Counted from the stretch's first letter, positions 32,401 through 43,999 are shown. The stretch: DNA of 64,000 bases from Bacteroidales bacterium (GCA_017549805.1 JAFYNJ010000015.1:18568-82567), one strand, 5' to 3'. Made by a program: numbers and translations. The notes: a model not told the origin generated them from the sequence alone.

Positions 32401-32434
32401 GGCACAACACAGACTGGATCACATTAAGGAATAA
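29426..32434 (+). CDS. large periplasmic/secreted TPR-repeat protein (1002 aa)
   Basis: The signal peptide ends around SLPAQ. The rest is a long array of tetratricopeptide repeats, for example ALYEQGLILFQHEEYGAALE, YYLASCYADTDQPKFARNAF, AEATFWLAESAYAAQDYSTA, ALFEIGNTHLVYGDKRSAIA and ALMKVGMIYYNNNQYDQALT, resembling YbgF/CpoB and PorW-type scaffolds. No lipobox is seen. TPR arrays bind other proteins; here the next gene, 15 bases downstream, encodes a plug-less beta barrel, so this may be its periplasmic partner. That pairing is inference. A second ATG at 29432 is equally possible as the start. Confidence 0.88.
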   Translation: MKMRFLHIAAMLLLLFSTNSLPAQKHISNYDPNALYEQGLILFQHEEYGAALESFSKYLDAVEDKKLQKAVDAQYYVAVSALYSGQSDAEAKIMAFVNDNPGSTWARHANFLYANVLFGRKKYQDALALYNQTSPSSLTQNEAQQMQFNMGYAYFQLNELDKALPILQGAALNEGKYQQDAKYYYAYIQYLKGNDLEALRYFEQLRNQPVYAKVVPAYIMQINYRHGNYQAVLADGPDAVRNADKSRQGEMALMVADAYFQQKDYDNALVYYTYYTKSGSVRNMPREVCYQMGVCKMKTDNLKGAIADLQKVASDKDTLGQYASYYLASCYADTDQPKFARNAFYTAYSAGFDKTISEDALFNYAYLSLTPGADPFNEAVAQLDAFVAEQPKSKRKAEAEELAVYLLLNTKNNDQALARLEKMRKKSPELRAAYDELLFSTGVDHFQNQRFDKAQSCFSKILKGNQTGRRKAEATFWLAESAYAAQDYSTAQRYFKQVKNSVSSSPELLNMADYGLGYINYQKADYDEAVANFRSFVQRCDDRQSDLKSDAYIRLGDCFFVDRSYDQAINYYDLATRINKRNADYAIFQQGLCYGAKGNANKKIAMLDDMMRTYPSTNYYDKALFEIGNTHLVYGDKRSAIAAFNRLIKERPRSSYTRQALMKVGMIYYNNNQYDQALTNLKTLVQAYPNTDESREAMSIIRNIYMEQNNLNAYFGYVESSGSGQIQVTQQDSLAFANAENFYLEGRYQDAEKALKYYFDHFQRGAYALKAHYYASECAEKVGTEEEVKSHLNYIVSQPLNDYTDNALLKLARIEYDHSNYEKAGQYYGRLASITEEPLRKLEALEGGMKSNFFMENYDKAIEMGESLSNSKDLTTEQVNQINHIVGKSYVMKGNYATAMTWLDKSVRADRSVYGAESAYYSAMASFKTNNLDEAETKVFDISDKFASHEYWVAKSFILLADVYVAKDNEFQAKETLRSVIDNCSIQELKNEAQHRLDHIKE

Positions 32435-32449
32435 ATAACAGGATAAAAA

Positions 32450-34222
32450 ATGCATACCATGCGCATCAAACATATTTTTCTGATTCTCGCTCTTTCCATG
32501 AGTTTTGGGCTGTTTGCCCAGCATAACGAGGAAGTCACCATAGAGGGCACCTACCGTCCGACGGTCAACAAGGTGGACAAGATCCTGATGAAGCCCGAGA
32601 CGCCCGAGCAGTCGTTCACCATGCCTGAGACGCAAGTGAAGGTGCTTGACGTCGATCATCGTTTTCGGTTGAATCTGGATAAGCTCAGCCCGTTGAACTA
32701 CAGGGGAGGGAAAGGCTTGGGCGAGGAGGTCGCGAAGAACTTCCTGATGGCCGGCATGGGATCGCGCATCTCGCCGGTGTTTCTTTATAAGCACAACTCC
32801 AAACTCACCAAGAACCTGGGCCTGGGTGTGGGAATCAAGCATTTCTCCTCATGGCTCGACATCAAGGACTACGCCCCCTCAAGCTTCATGAACAACGCTT
32901 TTGATATTGGCCTTACCAGTAGCAAATACAAGAATGTTCAACTGGGTGGCGGCGTGTATTACAAGAACGATATGTACCATTATTATGGCGTTAATCTGAC
33001 TAATACGCCGTTGACGGATGCCCAAATTGAGCAATATTGCCCGCGCCAAACCTATAATACCATTGGTGGTCATTTTGGCTTGGCAACCACTTCCACCCGT
33101 TCCGGCGAAACGATCCATCGGGCCAATGTGGATTATCATCACACCTTCGACAACACCTATGCGAAAGAGCATTTCGTGGGTGCGGAATACGGTTTCGGCT
33201 ACACCCAGAACTGGTGGGGTAACAAGAGTTATCCTCAAAAAATCGGAATGGATTTGGCTTTCCAATATGAATATTTCGACTCGAGCCATCTCGATCAAAC
33301 CATGATGCCTGTGGCTAATAGGAGCGATTTGTACTTGATGAAAGCCAATCCATACTTTGAGATGAGCGATGAATTCTACAAGCTTCATTTGGGCGTGCGT
33401 CTGGATGGTGTGAATCGCGTTCAGAACAAGGATAAGCTTTTGGCGGTGCGCCCCGACATCAGCGGAAGTTTGTATGTGCTGAACAAGAAGCTGGAGTTTT
33501 ACGCAGGCTTGAACGGCGGTAGGAAACTGCTGACCTACAGCGATGTTATTAGCGAGAATCCCTTTGTCGGGAGCGACCTCACCATGCTTGCCCAAAACGT
33601 CAAACTCGGTTTCGACGGTGGCGTTCGGACCAATATTGCCGAGGTGGTTGACATGCACTTGGGCGTCCGTTACCGTCATACGGATAACGATCCATTGTAT
33701 GTCAGCAGTTATCTTGTAAACGCCATGCCATTCCCAGGCGGCAAGCCCATCTATAACGCATTCGATCTGGTGTATGACGAGACCCAGCAGGTGAGTGTGC
33801 TTGCCGATATGCGATTGAAACTTCGCGGCGGTTTTGCTGCTGATTTGGGCTTCTCTTACAACAGCTGGAATCCGACTGAAGAGGAATACGCATGGTATCG
33901 CCCGGCAATTGAAGGCAAATTGAAGCTGACTTACGATGTCAATGAGAAATTGGCCTTTAACAGTACCTTCCTCTATCAGGGAGAACGTTATGCCAAGGTG
34001 TTCAATGACGGTCCATCTTGGATGGCCAAGTATCCTCCTCGGTATGACGCAGTGAAGATGAAAGATGTCTTCGATCTTGGCCTTGGTGCTGACTATCGTG
34101 TCAACGATCAATTGGGCGTGTTTGTCAAGGCCGACAACCTGCTCAACCAGAAGTACCAACTCTATTATGACTATCCTGTAACGGGTATCGAGTTCTTTGC
34201 CGGATTGAAAATGACCTTTTAA
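32450..34222 (+). CDS. outer-membrane beta-barrel protein (590 aa)
   Basis: The signal peptide is MRIKHIFLILALSMSFGLFAQ (ATG at 32450 or 32459). The mature start EEVTIEGTYRPTVNKVDKI resembles the short segment before the barrel in TonB-dependent-like Bacteroidota proteins, but no plug domain is seen. About 24 amphipathic beta strands follow, rich in Tyr and Asn. The C-terminus (DQLGVFVKADNLLNQKYQLY...FFAGLKMTF) matches the last strands of TonB-receptor-like barrels and ends in Phe. The function is unknown. It is co-transcribed with the TPR protein upstream. No terminator is seen before the gyrB promoter. Confidence 0.82.
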   Translation: MHTMRIKHIFLILALSMSFGLFAQHNEEVTIEGTYRPTVNKVDKILMKPETPEQSFTMPETQVKVLDVDHRFRLNLDKLSPLNYRGGKGLGEEVAKNFLMAGMGSRISPVFLYKHNSKLTKNLGLGVGIKHFSSWLDIKDYAPSSFMNNAFDIGLTSSKYKNVQLGGGVYYKNDMYHYYGVNLTNTPLTDAQIEQYCPRQTYNTIGGHFGLATTSTRSGETIHRANVDYHHTFDNTYAKEHFVGAEYGFGYTQNWWGNKSYPQKIGMDLAFQYEYFDSSHLDQTMMPVANRSDLYLMKANPYFEMSDEFYKLHLGVRLDGVNRVQNKDKLLAVRPDISGSLYVLNKKLEFYAGLNGGRKLLTYSDVISENPFVGSDLTMLAQNVKLGFDGGVRTNIAEVVDMHLGVRYRHTDNDPLYVSSYLVNAMPFPGGKPIYNAFDLVYDETQQVSVLADMRLKLRGGFAADLGFSYNSWNPTEEEYAWYRPAIEGKLKLTYDVNEKLAFNSTFLYQGERYAKVFNDGPSWMAKYPPRYDAVKMKDVFDLGLGADYRVNDQLGVFVKADNLLNQKYQLYYDYPVTGIEFFAGLKMTF

Positions 34223-34293
34223 GGGCTTTTGATTTTTTCGCCTTTTTTCTGCCTTTTAAGACATTTTTAACAAAAAACAAAATTTTCAACTTT

Positions 34294-36346
<2,053 letters not shown>

Positions 36347-36386
36347 GAATCAGGCGATTCGCAACTTTTTTTTCCAAAAAGCAAAA

Positions 36387-36413
36387 AAAACTCTTCCAAA
36401 CGGAAGAGTTTTT
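36387..36413 (+). terminator. intrinsic terminator after gyrB
   Basis: Stem AAAACTCTTCC / GGAAGAGTTTT with loop AAAC, followed by T. The next -7 element begins 4 bases later. Confidence 0.85.
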
Positions 36414-36416
36414 CAT

Positions 36417-36445
36417 TATTTTTGTAACAATGAACCTTCGGTTCA
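36417..36445 (+). promoter_or_regulatory. promoter and 5'-terminal hairpin of the A2M-pbpC transcript
   Basis: The -7 element TATTTTTG lies at 36417-36424. Seven bases later, at the predicted transcription start, an inverted repeat TGAACC-TTC-GGTTCA (36431-36445) would cap the mRNA with a hairpin. The coding start is 44 bases further on. Confidence 0.6.
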
Positions 36446-36488
36446 TCAAGAATCCATAAAAAATACAATAACAATTAATTATACTACA

Positions 36489-39400
36489 ATGAAAACATTG
36501 AAACTGCCCCGTGTTTTTGTGCTTTTCATGGGAGTCCTTCTTCTTGGTGCATTGGCCTCATGCAATCAGGAAAATCAACAGGCTGCCAAAGGACAGGTAC
36601 AAAACTTCAGCTTGATTGATGTTGAACCCAATTACACCGCTGATCAGGTTCAATATGACGTAAAAGTCTTCTTCACCCAACCTATCGACGAAGAAGAAGC
36701 ATTGAAAATCTTCCCTTCCGACTTTGTGAAAAAATATGAAGTGTCATCCACCTATCTTGGCGACAGGAGGTACAGCTTCCAGTTGAACAACATCAAAAGA
36801 GGGAATGCGGACGCCACCATTGAGATGGTGCTCGATGGCAAACCGTTGAAGTCGAAGTCTAAGGTCAGCCGCGATTTGCAAGTCCTGGCCAAGAACGAGT
36901 TCAAGGCCGTGGACGTCAAGGTTGACAAGGAAAACAACGCTGCTACGGTCTTCTTCAGCCAGCCGGTCAAACAAACCAATATCGACGGCTTTGTGGAGGT
37001 CAAACCGCAAATGGGCTTCCGTACCGAGATCGTAGGAAACAAGATTGTGTTCTATTTCGATAGGTCGAATGTGTCAAGCTATGACCTGAGAAACGTCGAA
37101 CTCAAGGTTCGTGGGGGCATCAAGGATGTTGAAGGCAATTCGCTGAAGAATACCCAGACCTTTACCTTCGACCTTACCGACCTGAAGCCGAAAGTGAAAT
37201 GGACCGAAAAGGGCGTGATCGTTCCCGAGGTGGGCGAAGCTGTCGTTTATTTCGATGCCATTTGCCTGAATTCAGTGGTACTTCGTGTGGTTCGTGTTTT
37301 TGACGACAATGTCCTGTCATTTATCCAAGATAATGATTTCGACGACGAATACGGCATCAGGAAAGTGGGTCGTTTGGTGAAGAAAGTCAACATCGCCCTC
37401 GACAATCCGGATCCGACACAATGGAAAACCTTCCCCATTGTGCTTTCCGACTATGTCGATGTGAAAGCGGGCGACATGTACCAACTCATCCTTGACTTTG
37501 GCCCGGCCGACTATGCCTTCGCTACCGAAGAATCCAAGAAGCTCACCCTCGAGGACGAGGCACTGGAGGCCAAGTACTGGGATGGGCAGTCCTACGATTT
37601 CAAGAGGGAGGATTACGATGGCAGTTGGGACGACCCGCTGTCCGCCACCTATTATAATTATGTGGAGGAAAAGAAGAACATCCTGGTTACCGACCTCGCC
37701 GTTACCGCGAAGATGGGTGCCGACGACGCCATCGATGTGTTTGTCTTCCAGATCTCCGATGCCAAGCCGGTTGCAGGAACGGAAGTCAGCGCCTACAACT
37801 ACCAGCGCCAACTGATTGCCACGGGCCGTACCGACGGCAAGGGACATGCACATCTGACTTGTGCCAACCGTCCTTCCTTCATCGTCGCCAAAGACAAGAA
37901 GGGTGGCCAGTCATACATCAAGACAAACAATGGAGAAGCCTTGTCGTACAGCAAGTTCGACATCGGAGGCGAGACCATCGAAAAGGGCGTGGCTGCCTTT
38001 GCCTATACCAACCGCGGTGTGTGGCGCCCGGGCGACGAGCTGCAGCTCAACCTGATGCTTTCCGACCTAGATTCCAAGCTGCCTGCCGACTATCCGGTGG
38101 TCATGGAAATCTATGACGCCTCCAACCGCCTCTATTCACGGCTGTCCAACAACAGCCCCGTCGGAGGCATCTACACCTATAGTGTCCAAACCAGCCCCAA
38201 CGATGAGACGGGCTTGTGGAGGGCCAGCTTCAAGGTGGGCAACAGTGTCATCAACAAGTATCTGAGAGTGGAAACCGTGAAGCCGAACCGTCTGGAAATC
38301 AAGTTTGAGACACCCGAAGTCATCAGTCTTTCCGACCCAAGCAGCGCCAAATTGAACGCCAAGTGGCTCAATGGCCTCATCGCATCCGGCCTCAAGGCTG
38401 AGATTGATGTGAAGGTGCGCCAAGGCCAGACTTCTTTCAAGAACTTCCCGACCTATACCTTCGGCAACGATTCGGAGAACTTCTATTCCGACGAGATGTC
38501 GCTGTTCAGCGGACCGCTCGACGGTCAGGGTAACGCCACCGTCGGTTTCAACCCATTGAAAGACCTCTCCTCGAACCAGATGATCAACGCGACCTTCGTG
38601 ACGAAGGTGTTTGAACCGAGTGGCGATTTCAGCATTGCCAGCTCTACCGGCAAGCTGTCACCGTATGAAAGATACGTCGGCGTTGAGATGCCTGCCACCG
38701 AGTCCAAGTATGGCAGTTATTACTTCACGAACCGCAATTGGAAGTTCCCCATCGCCGTAGTCAAGGAAAACGGCGAACTGGCCAAGTCAACCATCGCATT
38801 GGAATTCCAGCTGTATAAGCTCGATGGCTATTGGTGGTGGTCAAGCGAGGATGCCTACACCCTCCAGAAATACATCAGGGGAACCTACAAACATCCTGAG
38901 ATGAACGGTGTCCTGACCTGCAACAACGGCAAGACAGAACTTCAGATCAATATCCCGAAAGAGAAATGGGGTCTGTATCTGCTTGTGATCAATGACCAGA
39001 CTGGTGGTAACACCTTTGCGAAGGTGATGCGGTTCGACTGGGACTATGCCACCATCCACTCCACAGGTAGCTCCGATGCACCGATGCAGCTGTCGATGAG
39101 CAGCACCAAGGACAACTACAAGGTGGGAGAGAACATCATCGTGAACTTCCCGTCGAACGAGAAGGCAAGGGCGCTCGTCACCGTTGAGTCCAACGACAGG
39201 ATTCTCCAAAGCATAGTGCTCGACAACCTGGGTACAGAAGGCAAGGTGGAGTTCAAGGCTACCGAGGAGATGATCCCGAACGTCTATGTCTATGTGTCGC
39301 TGCTCCAGCCGCGCAACGCCGGCAACGACATGCCGCTGCGCATGTATGGCGTCGTCCCAGTGAAGGTGGAGGACAGCAACTTGCAACTGAAGCCAGTGCT

Positions 39401-41678
39401 CAACGTTCCTGACAACTCCAACACTAAGAAGAAGATCCAGGTGACCGTGTCGGAAGAGAACGCCAAAGCGATGACATACACCCTAGCCATCGTTGACGAG
39501 GGCATCCTCGGCCTGACCAACTATAAGACCCCGAATCCGTACGACTACTTCAACGCGAAACAGTCGCTCAAGGTCCGCACCTGGGATAACTACAGGTATG
39601 TCATCGATGCCTTCTCGGGCGAACTTGGAACGGTTTATGCCATCGGCGGCGACGGATTCATCAACCAGGAAGTCACTCTCGACAAGCGCTTTAAGGCCTA
39701 TGCCGTAACCTTGGGACCTTTCGAGCTCAAGGCTGGAAAGGGCTCGGTCAACACCCACGAATTCGAGGTGCCTCAATGCTCCGGCGCGCTCCGCTTCATG
39801 GTGGTGGCCAAGGGTCAAGGCAAGTCATTCGGCGCTGCCGAGAAGGAGATGAAAGTCATCGACCCGATCACGCTCTATCCTTCAGCACCGCGCGTCACTG
39901 CCCCTGGCGATGAGATGAACCTCAAAGTGCAAGTCTTAGCTCCTACCATGAAGGGCAAAGACCTCACTGTCACTGTGAATAACAAGAACCTCAACGTCAT
40001 TGGCGAGACCCCGACTTCGGTGAAGGTTGACAATAACGGCGAGGCCATGGTGGTGATGAAGGTCAAGGTGCCTGAAACCTTAGGCAACGCCGTCATGGAT
40101 GTCAAGGTCTCGGGCAGCGGCTACGAAGCCCAGACCACGACGGAGATTCCGATTCGCATGCCTTACTCCGAGAAGCGCATGACCTATTCGAAGGAGATTG
40201 CTCCCAAGGCTACCGAGGTGATGAACTTCGACATCCAAGGCTTGGCGGGAACGCAGGAAGGCAACGTCACGGTGGCCTCTCTCATCCCAGTGGATCTCTA
40301 CAGCCGTCTCGACTACCTTACCACCTATCCTTACGGCTGCCTTGAACAAGTGGTTTCGGCTGCCTTCCCACAACTGTACATCAACCACTTCATCCAGCAG
40401 ACGGAGGAGGCTGAGAACAAGACTCGCGACGCCATCCAGAACGGCATCGCCAGCCTGAAGTCGTACCAGAAGTCCGACTTCTCGCTCACCAACTGGGTCG
40501 GCGGCACCTACGTGGATCCTTGGACGGAGATCTATGCCCTGCACTTCCTTGTGGAAGCCAAGAACCAAGGCTTTGATGTACCGGCTTATCTGCTCGATGG
40601 CATGATGGCTCATCAGGCCGATGTCGCCAAGTTGTGGAAGATGAATCCCGACTTCAAGCAAGGCGAGACCATCCAAGCCTACCGCCTCTTTGTGCTGGCC
40701 CTCGGCGGCAAGCCGGAGATGGGTGCACTCAACCGCTTCAAGGAACTGAAGATGAACTACAGCCTGTCGTCGGTGCTGACCGCAGCCACCTATGCCCAAG
40801 TGGGCAAGAAAAACATGGTGGCGCAGTTCTGGCCTGACAACGCCAACACCGAGAGGATGTCGGATTACATCTCGTCCTTCGGCTCAGCTACCCGCGACCT
40901 GGCCTTCCTGACCTATTCGGAGATGCTCTGCAGTAAGGATGAGAAGTCGATCCAAGGCCATGTCAACGACCTTTGCGAGGTCTTGAACAGCGGCCGTTGG
41001 CTCGATACCCAATCCACCGCCTTCGCCCTGTTCGTCTTGGGCAAATACGCTGAAAAAGTGGGTGCCACCAATTCGCCGATCTCCGCTTCCGTGAAGGTCA
41101 ACGGTGAGGCCCGAACTTTGAGCACCAACATGGGTTCAACGGGATTCGCCATCACCCCGAAGGTGGGCGACAACAAGGTGGAGATCACCAACAACTCCGA
41201 CCAGAAGCTGACGGCCAAGGTCTTTGCTAAGACGGCCGTGGCTGAATACGAGACGGCCGAGAGTGGCAACTTCATCAAGATGAAGGTGGAATACTTCGAC
41301 AAGAAGGGTGCCGCTCTCAATCCTGCCTCCCTGCCGATGGGCACCGACTTCATAGTGGAGATCACTGTGGAGAATCCGAGCGACTATCGTGTGACAGAAC
41401 TTGCCTTGTCGTACTATTTGGCTTCGGGTTGGGAAATCGTCAACGAACGCGTAGCTGAAGAGGGTGCTGGGTTATCGTCAGATGCCAAGCATACGGATAT
41501 CCGCGACGACAGAGCTTACTACTTCTTTGACCTCTATGCACATTCTAAGGCGACCTTCAGACTCAAGCTGAATGCCACCTATGAAGGATCGTTCATGTTG
41601 CCTGCAGTGCGCTGCGAGGACATGTATAACAACGACATTTATTACCAGGTGCCGGCTCGTCCGGTCGTGGTCAAATGA
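36489..41678 (+). CDS. bacterial alpha-2-macroglobulin lipoprotein (YfhM/MagD type)
   Basis: The protein is 1729 residues with a lipoprotein signal ending LASC. After MG-type beta domains it has the A2M bait/MG7 region (GVWRPGDELQLNLML), and the thioester motif PYGCLEQ with CLEQ at about residues 1284-1287, followed by the alpha-alpha toroid domain. Bacterial A2Ms trap and inhibit foreign proteases in the periplasm and are usually encoded next to PBP1C, as here: its stop overlaps the pbpC start (ATGA). The frame extends further upstream, but ATG 36489 gives the signal peptide and lies after the promoter. The thioester Cys is intact, so covalent trapping is expected. Confidence 0.95.
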   Translation: MKTLKLPRVFVLFMGVLLLGALASCNQENQQAAKGQVQNFSLIDVEPNYTADQVQYDVKVFFTQPIDEEEALKIFPSDFVKKYEVSSTYLGDRRYSFQLNNIKRGNADATIEMVLDGKPLKSKSKVSRDLQVLAKNEFKAVDVKVDKENNAATVFFSQPVKQTNIDGFVEVKPQMGFRTEIVGNKIVFYFDRSNVSSYDLRNVELKVRGGIKDVEGNSLKNTQTFTFDLTDLKPKVKWTEKGVIVPEVGEAVVYFDAICLNSVVLRVVRVFDDNVLSFIQDNDFDDEYGIRKVGRLVKKVNIALDNPDPTQWKTFPIVLSDYVDVKAGDMYQLILDFGPADYAFATEESKKLTLEDEALEAKYWDGQSYDFKREDYDGSWDDPLSATYYNYVEEKKNILVTDLAVTAKMGADDAIDVFVFQISDAKPVAGTEVSAYNYQRQLIATGRTDGKGHAHLTCANRPSFIVAKDKKGGQSYIKTNNGEALSYSKFDIGGETIEKGVAAFAYTNRGVWRPGDELQLNLMLSDLDSKLPADYPVVMEIYDASNRLYSRLSNNSPVGGIYTYSVQTSPNDETGLWRASFKVGNSVINKYLRVETVKPNRLEIKFETPEVISLSDPSSAKLNAKWLNGLIASGLKAEIDVKVRQGQTSFKNFPTYTFGNDSENFYSDEMSLFSGPLDGQGNATVGFNPLKDLSSNQMINATFVTKVFEPSGDFSIASSTGKLSPYERYVGVEMPATESKYGSYYFTNRNWKFPIAVVKENGELAKSTIALEFQLYKLDGYWWWSSEDAYTLQKYIRGTYKHPEMNGVLTCNNGKTELQINIPKEKWGLYLLVINDQTGGNTFAKVMRFDWDYATIHSTGSSDAPMQLSMSSTKDNYKVGENIIVNFPSNEKARALVTVESNDRILQSIVLDNLGTEGKVEFKATEEMIPNVYVYVSLLQPRNAGNDMPLRMYGVVPVKVEDSNLQLKPVLNVPDNSNTKKKIQVTVSEENAKAMTYTLAIVDEGILGLTNYKTPNPYDYFNAKQSLKVRTWDNYRYVIDAFSGELGTVYAIGGDGFINQEVTLDKRFKAYAVTLGPFELKAGKGSVNTHEFEVPQCSGALRFMVVAKGQGKSFGAAEKEMKVIDPITLYPSAPRVTAPGDEMNLKVQVLAPTMKGKDLTVTVNNKNLNVIGETPTSVKVDNNGEAMVVMKVKVPETLGNAVMDVKVSGSGYEAQTTTEIPIRMPYSEKRMTYSKEIAPKATEVMNFDIQGLAGTQEGNVTVASLIPVDLYSRLDYLTTYPYGCLEQVVSAAFPQLYINHFIQQTEEAENKTRDAIQNGIASLKSYQKSDFSLTNWVGGTYVDPWTEIYALHFLVEAKNQGFDVPAYLLDGMMAHQADVAKLWKMNPDFKQGETIQAYRLFVLALGGKPEMGALNRFKELKMNYSLSSVLTAATYAQVGKKNMVAQFWPDNANTERMSDYISSFGSATRDLAFLTYSEMLCSKDEKSIQGHVNDLCEVLNSGRWLDTQSTAFALFVLGKYAEKVGATNSPISASVKVNGEARTLSTNMGSTGFAITPKVGDNKVEITNNSDQKLTAKVFAKTAVAEYETAESGNFIKMKVEYFDKKGAALNPASLPMGTDFIVEITVENPSDYRVTELALSYYLASGWEIVNERVAEEGAGLSSDAKHTDIRDDRAYYFFDLYAHSKATFRLKLNATYEGSFMLPAVRCEDMYNNDIYYQVPARPVVVK

Positions 41679-43981
41679 CCAGGTATCGCGTGGTTACTAG
41701 AACAGGCCTGATTATCGCAGGCCTGTTCCTTCTTTTTCTATGCATCCCCGTCCCGAGGTTCGACGATCCCTATTCCACGGTGTTGAAGGCCAGGGACGGT
41801 GAATTGCTGGGAGCCCGCATTGCCGACGACGGCCAATGGCGGTTCCCGGCCACCAACAGCTATTCGGAAAAGTACATTGCCTGCGTGCTCGAATACGAGG
41901 ACCAGCAGTTTTTCCGTCATGCAGGCTTCAACCCCGTTGCCTTCATCCAAGCCATGGTTGAAAATGCCAAGGCGGGGAAGGTGGTAAGGGGCGGTAGCAC
42001 CATTTCGATGCAAGTGGTACGTTTGGCGAGAAAGAACAAGCCGAGGACCTATTGGGAGAAAGCCCTTGAGGTTGTGTTGGCCGTGCGATTGGAGATGCGC
42101 TATTCCAAGAAGTCCATCCTTGACATGTATGCCGCCCATGCGCCATTTGGCGGTAATGTGGTAGGTATCGACGCGGCGGCGTGGCGCTATTTCCATACTA
42201 CTCCCGACAGGCTTACTTGGAGCGAGGCCGCCCTGCTCGCTGTGCTTCCCAACTCGCCTGCGATGATCCACCCTGGACGGTCAAGGGAACGATTGCTTGA
42301 CAAACGTAATGCGTTGCTGTCGCGTTTGACGACTTCGACAGTCCGTTGCCCTAAACGGTTTGGGGTCCCGAAACTGAGCAAGGAAGACTGTGAATTGGCG
42401 TTGATGGAGAGCTTGCCCGACAAGCCTTTCGAGATGCCCATGTTGGCTTATCATTACCTTATGGACCAAGAGAAGAAGCACAAGGGCGAACAGATTCATT
42501 CCGAATTGGACTATGGCCTGCAACGCAACGTGACGGAAATCATGGAAAGGCACCATCAGGCCAACTCGGAAAACCAGATTGAAAATGCTGCGGTTTATGT
42601 CATCGACTACCTCAACGACGAGGTGGTGGCTTATGTGGGTAACAACGCCAATGCCAAAGATGCCGCCATGGTTGATATGGTTAAGGCGCAACGTTCCACT
42701 GGAAGCATCCTGAAGCCTTTTCTATTTGCCGCCATGCTGGATGAAGGCACCTTGTTGCCCACCATGCTACTTCCCGATGTGCCGATGAGTCTCTCGGGTT
42801 TCACGCCCAAGAACTATTCAGGCCAGTATTGGGGTGTGGTACCAGCCAATGAGGCATTGCAACATTCGTTGAACGCGCCTTTCGTGTATCTGCTCAAGGA
42901 GTATGGACACCAACGCTTCCATTCCCTGTTGAAGCGTTTGGACATCTCCGGCATTGTTTACGACAGCGACCATTATGGGCTGTCGTTGATTGTGGGTGGG
43001 GCGGAGGCTTCGCTGTTCGACTTGGTAAATGCCTACGGCAAAATGGGCAGGAAACTTGCCGCCTCGGTAAACGAGAAGTTCAATGAGCAGGTTTCCGATG
43101 AGACATCGCCGTTTTCTGCCGATGCCATCGCCATTACCTTCGATGTGATGAAGGGATTGACCCGTCCGAGCAGCCAGATTGGCTGGAGCGGCTTCTCTTC
43201 ATCGAAGCAGGTGGCCTGGAAGACGGGCACCAGTTTCGGCTTCCGCGATGCTTGGGCCATTGGGTTGACCGACCGTTATGTTATAGGTGTTTGGGTTGGC
43301 AATGCCGATGGAGAGGGACGTCCCGGCTTGACGGGTGTGGGCGCCGCTGCTCCTTTGCTGTTCGATGTGGCAGGCGTGTTGAAGGACAGCTATACCTATC
43401 CTGCCGCCACGGCAACGGCTATTGAGGTGGAAGTGTGCGCCGAATCGGGTTACCCCAACTCGGATATTTGCAACAACGTCAAGAAGGTGATGATGCCCAA
43501 CGTGGAGATCAAGACAGGCGTTTGTCCCTATCACCAGAAGGTGTTCCTGGATGCCACCCGGCAGTATCAGGTGTTGCCCGACTGCTATCCCGTTGACCAG
43601 CGTTGCTATGAGAACTACTTTGTGCTTCCTCCTGTCCTTGAATGGTTCTACAAGCGCCATTCAGCCAGGTACAGGCCGCTTCCAGCCCTGTATCCCAGCT
43701 GCGCCTCCGCGCATCCCGACGACATCATGGCCTTCATCTATCCCAAGTCGGATGCCCGTGTCACCATCCCTATCGGCATCAAGGGCGACCGGCAACAGGT
43801 CATCTTCGAAATCGCGCATCGCGACCCCAAGAAAACCATCTTTTGGACTTTGAACGATGTCTATATCGGACAAACACGCTTGAATCATCAGATGCCGATC
43901 GATGTGGAGAAAGGTTCGTATAATTTGCGTTGCGTGGATGAAGACGGGGTTGAACTCAACAGGAAGATTGTTGTGAATTGA
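41675..43981 (+). CDS. pbpC: penicillin-binding protein 1C (peptidoglycan glycosyltransferase)
   Basis: The protein is 768 residues with one N-terminal membrane anchor (GLIIAGLFLLFLCI). The GT51 glycosyltransferase domain has EYEDQQFFRHAGF, with the catalytic Glu, and GGSTISMQVVRL. The transpeptidase domain has STGSILKP (SxxK near residue 342) and KTGTS (near 514). A C-terminal BiPBP_C domain contains ARVTIPIGIKGDRQQVIFE. PBP1C polymerises glycan; its transpeptidase activity is often weak. It is translationally coupled to the alpha-2-macroglobulin gene, consistent with a protease-defence and wall-repair pair. Confidence 0.95.
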   Translation: MTRYRVVTRTGLIIAGLFLLFLCIPVPRFDDPYSTVLKARDGELLGARIADDGQWRFPATNSYSEKYIACVLEYEDQQFFRHAGFNPVAFIQAMVENAKAGKVVRGGSTISMQVVRLARKNKPRTYWEKALEVVLAVRLEMRYSKKSILDMYAAHAPFGGNVVGIDAAAWRYFHTTPDRLTWSEAALLAVLPNSPAMIHPGRSRERLLDKRNALLSRLTTSTVRCPKRFGVPKLSKEDCELALMESLPDKPFEMPMLAYHYLMDQEKKHKGEQIHSELDYGLQRNVTEIMERHHQANSENQIENAAVYVIDYLNDEVVAYVGNNANAKDAAMVDMVKAQRSTGSILKPFLFAAMLDEGTLLPTMLLPDVPMSLSGFTPKNYSGQYWGVVPANEALQHSLNAPFVYLLKEYGHQRFHSLLKRLDISGIVYDSDHYGLSLIVGGAEASLFDLVNAYGKMGRKLAASVNEKFNEQVSDETSPFSADAIAITFDVMKGLTRPSSQIGWSGFSSSKQVAWKTGTSFGFRDAWAIGLTDRYVIGVWVGNADGEGRPGLTGVGAAAPLLFDVAGVLKDSYTYPAATATAIEVEVCAESGYPNSDICNNVKKVMMPNVEIKTGVCPYHQKVFLDATRQYQVLPDCYPVDQRCYENYFVLPPVLEWFYKRHSARYRPLPALYPSCASAHPDDIMAFIYPKSDARVTIPIGIKGDRQQVIFEIAHRDPKKTIFWTLNDVYIGQTRLNHQMPIDVEKGSYNLRCVDEDGVELNRKIVVN

Positions 43982-43991
43982 TTTTTTTTCA

Positions 43992-43999
43992 TATCTTTG
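43992..43999 (+). promoter_or_regulatory. -7 element of the guaB operon
   Basis: TATCTTTG, 23 bases before the guaB ATG. The 41-base spacer after pbpC holds no terminator. Confidence 0.7.

Noticed and set aside
32879-34159. Long antisense open frame (426 codons) opposite the barrel gene
   Set aside because: The forward frame has signal peptide and beta-barrel pattern; the antisense frame is a codon-bias shadow with no known motif.
32450-34222. TonB-dependent receptor
   Set aside because: The C-terminal barrel resembles one, but no plug domain, TonB box or SusD partner is present.
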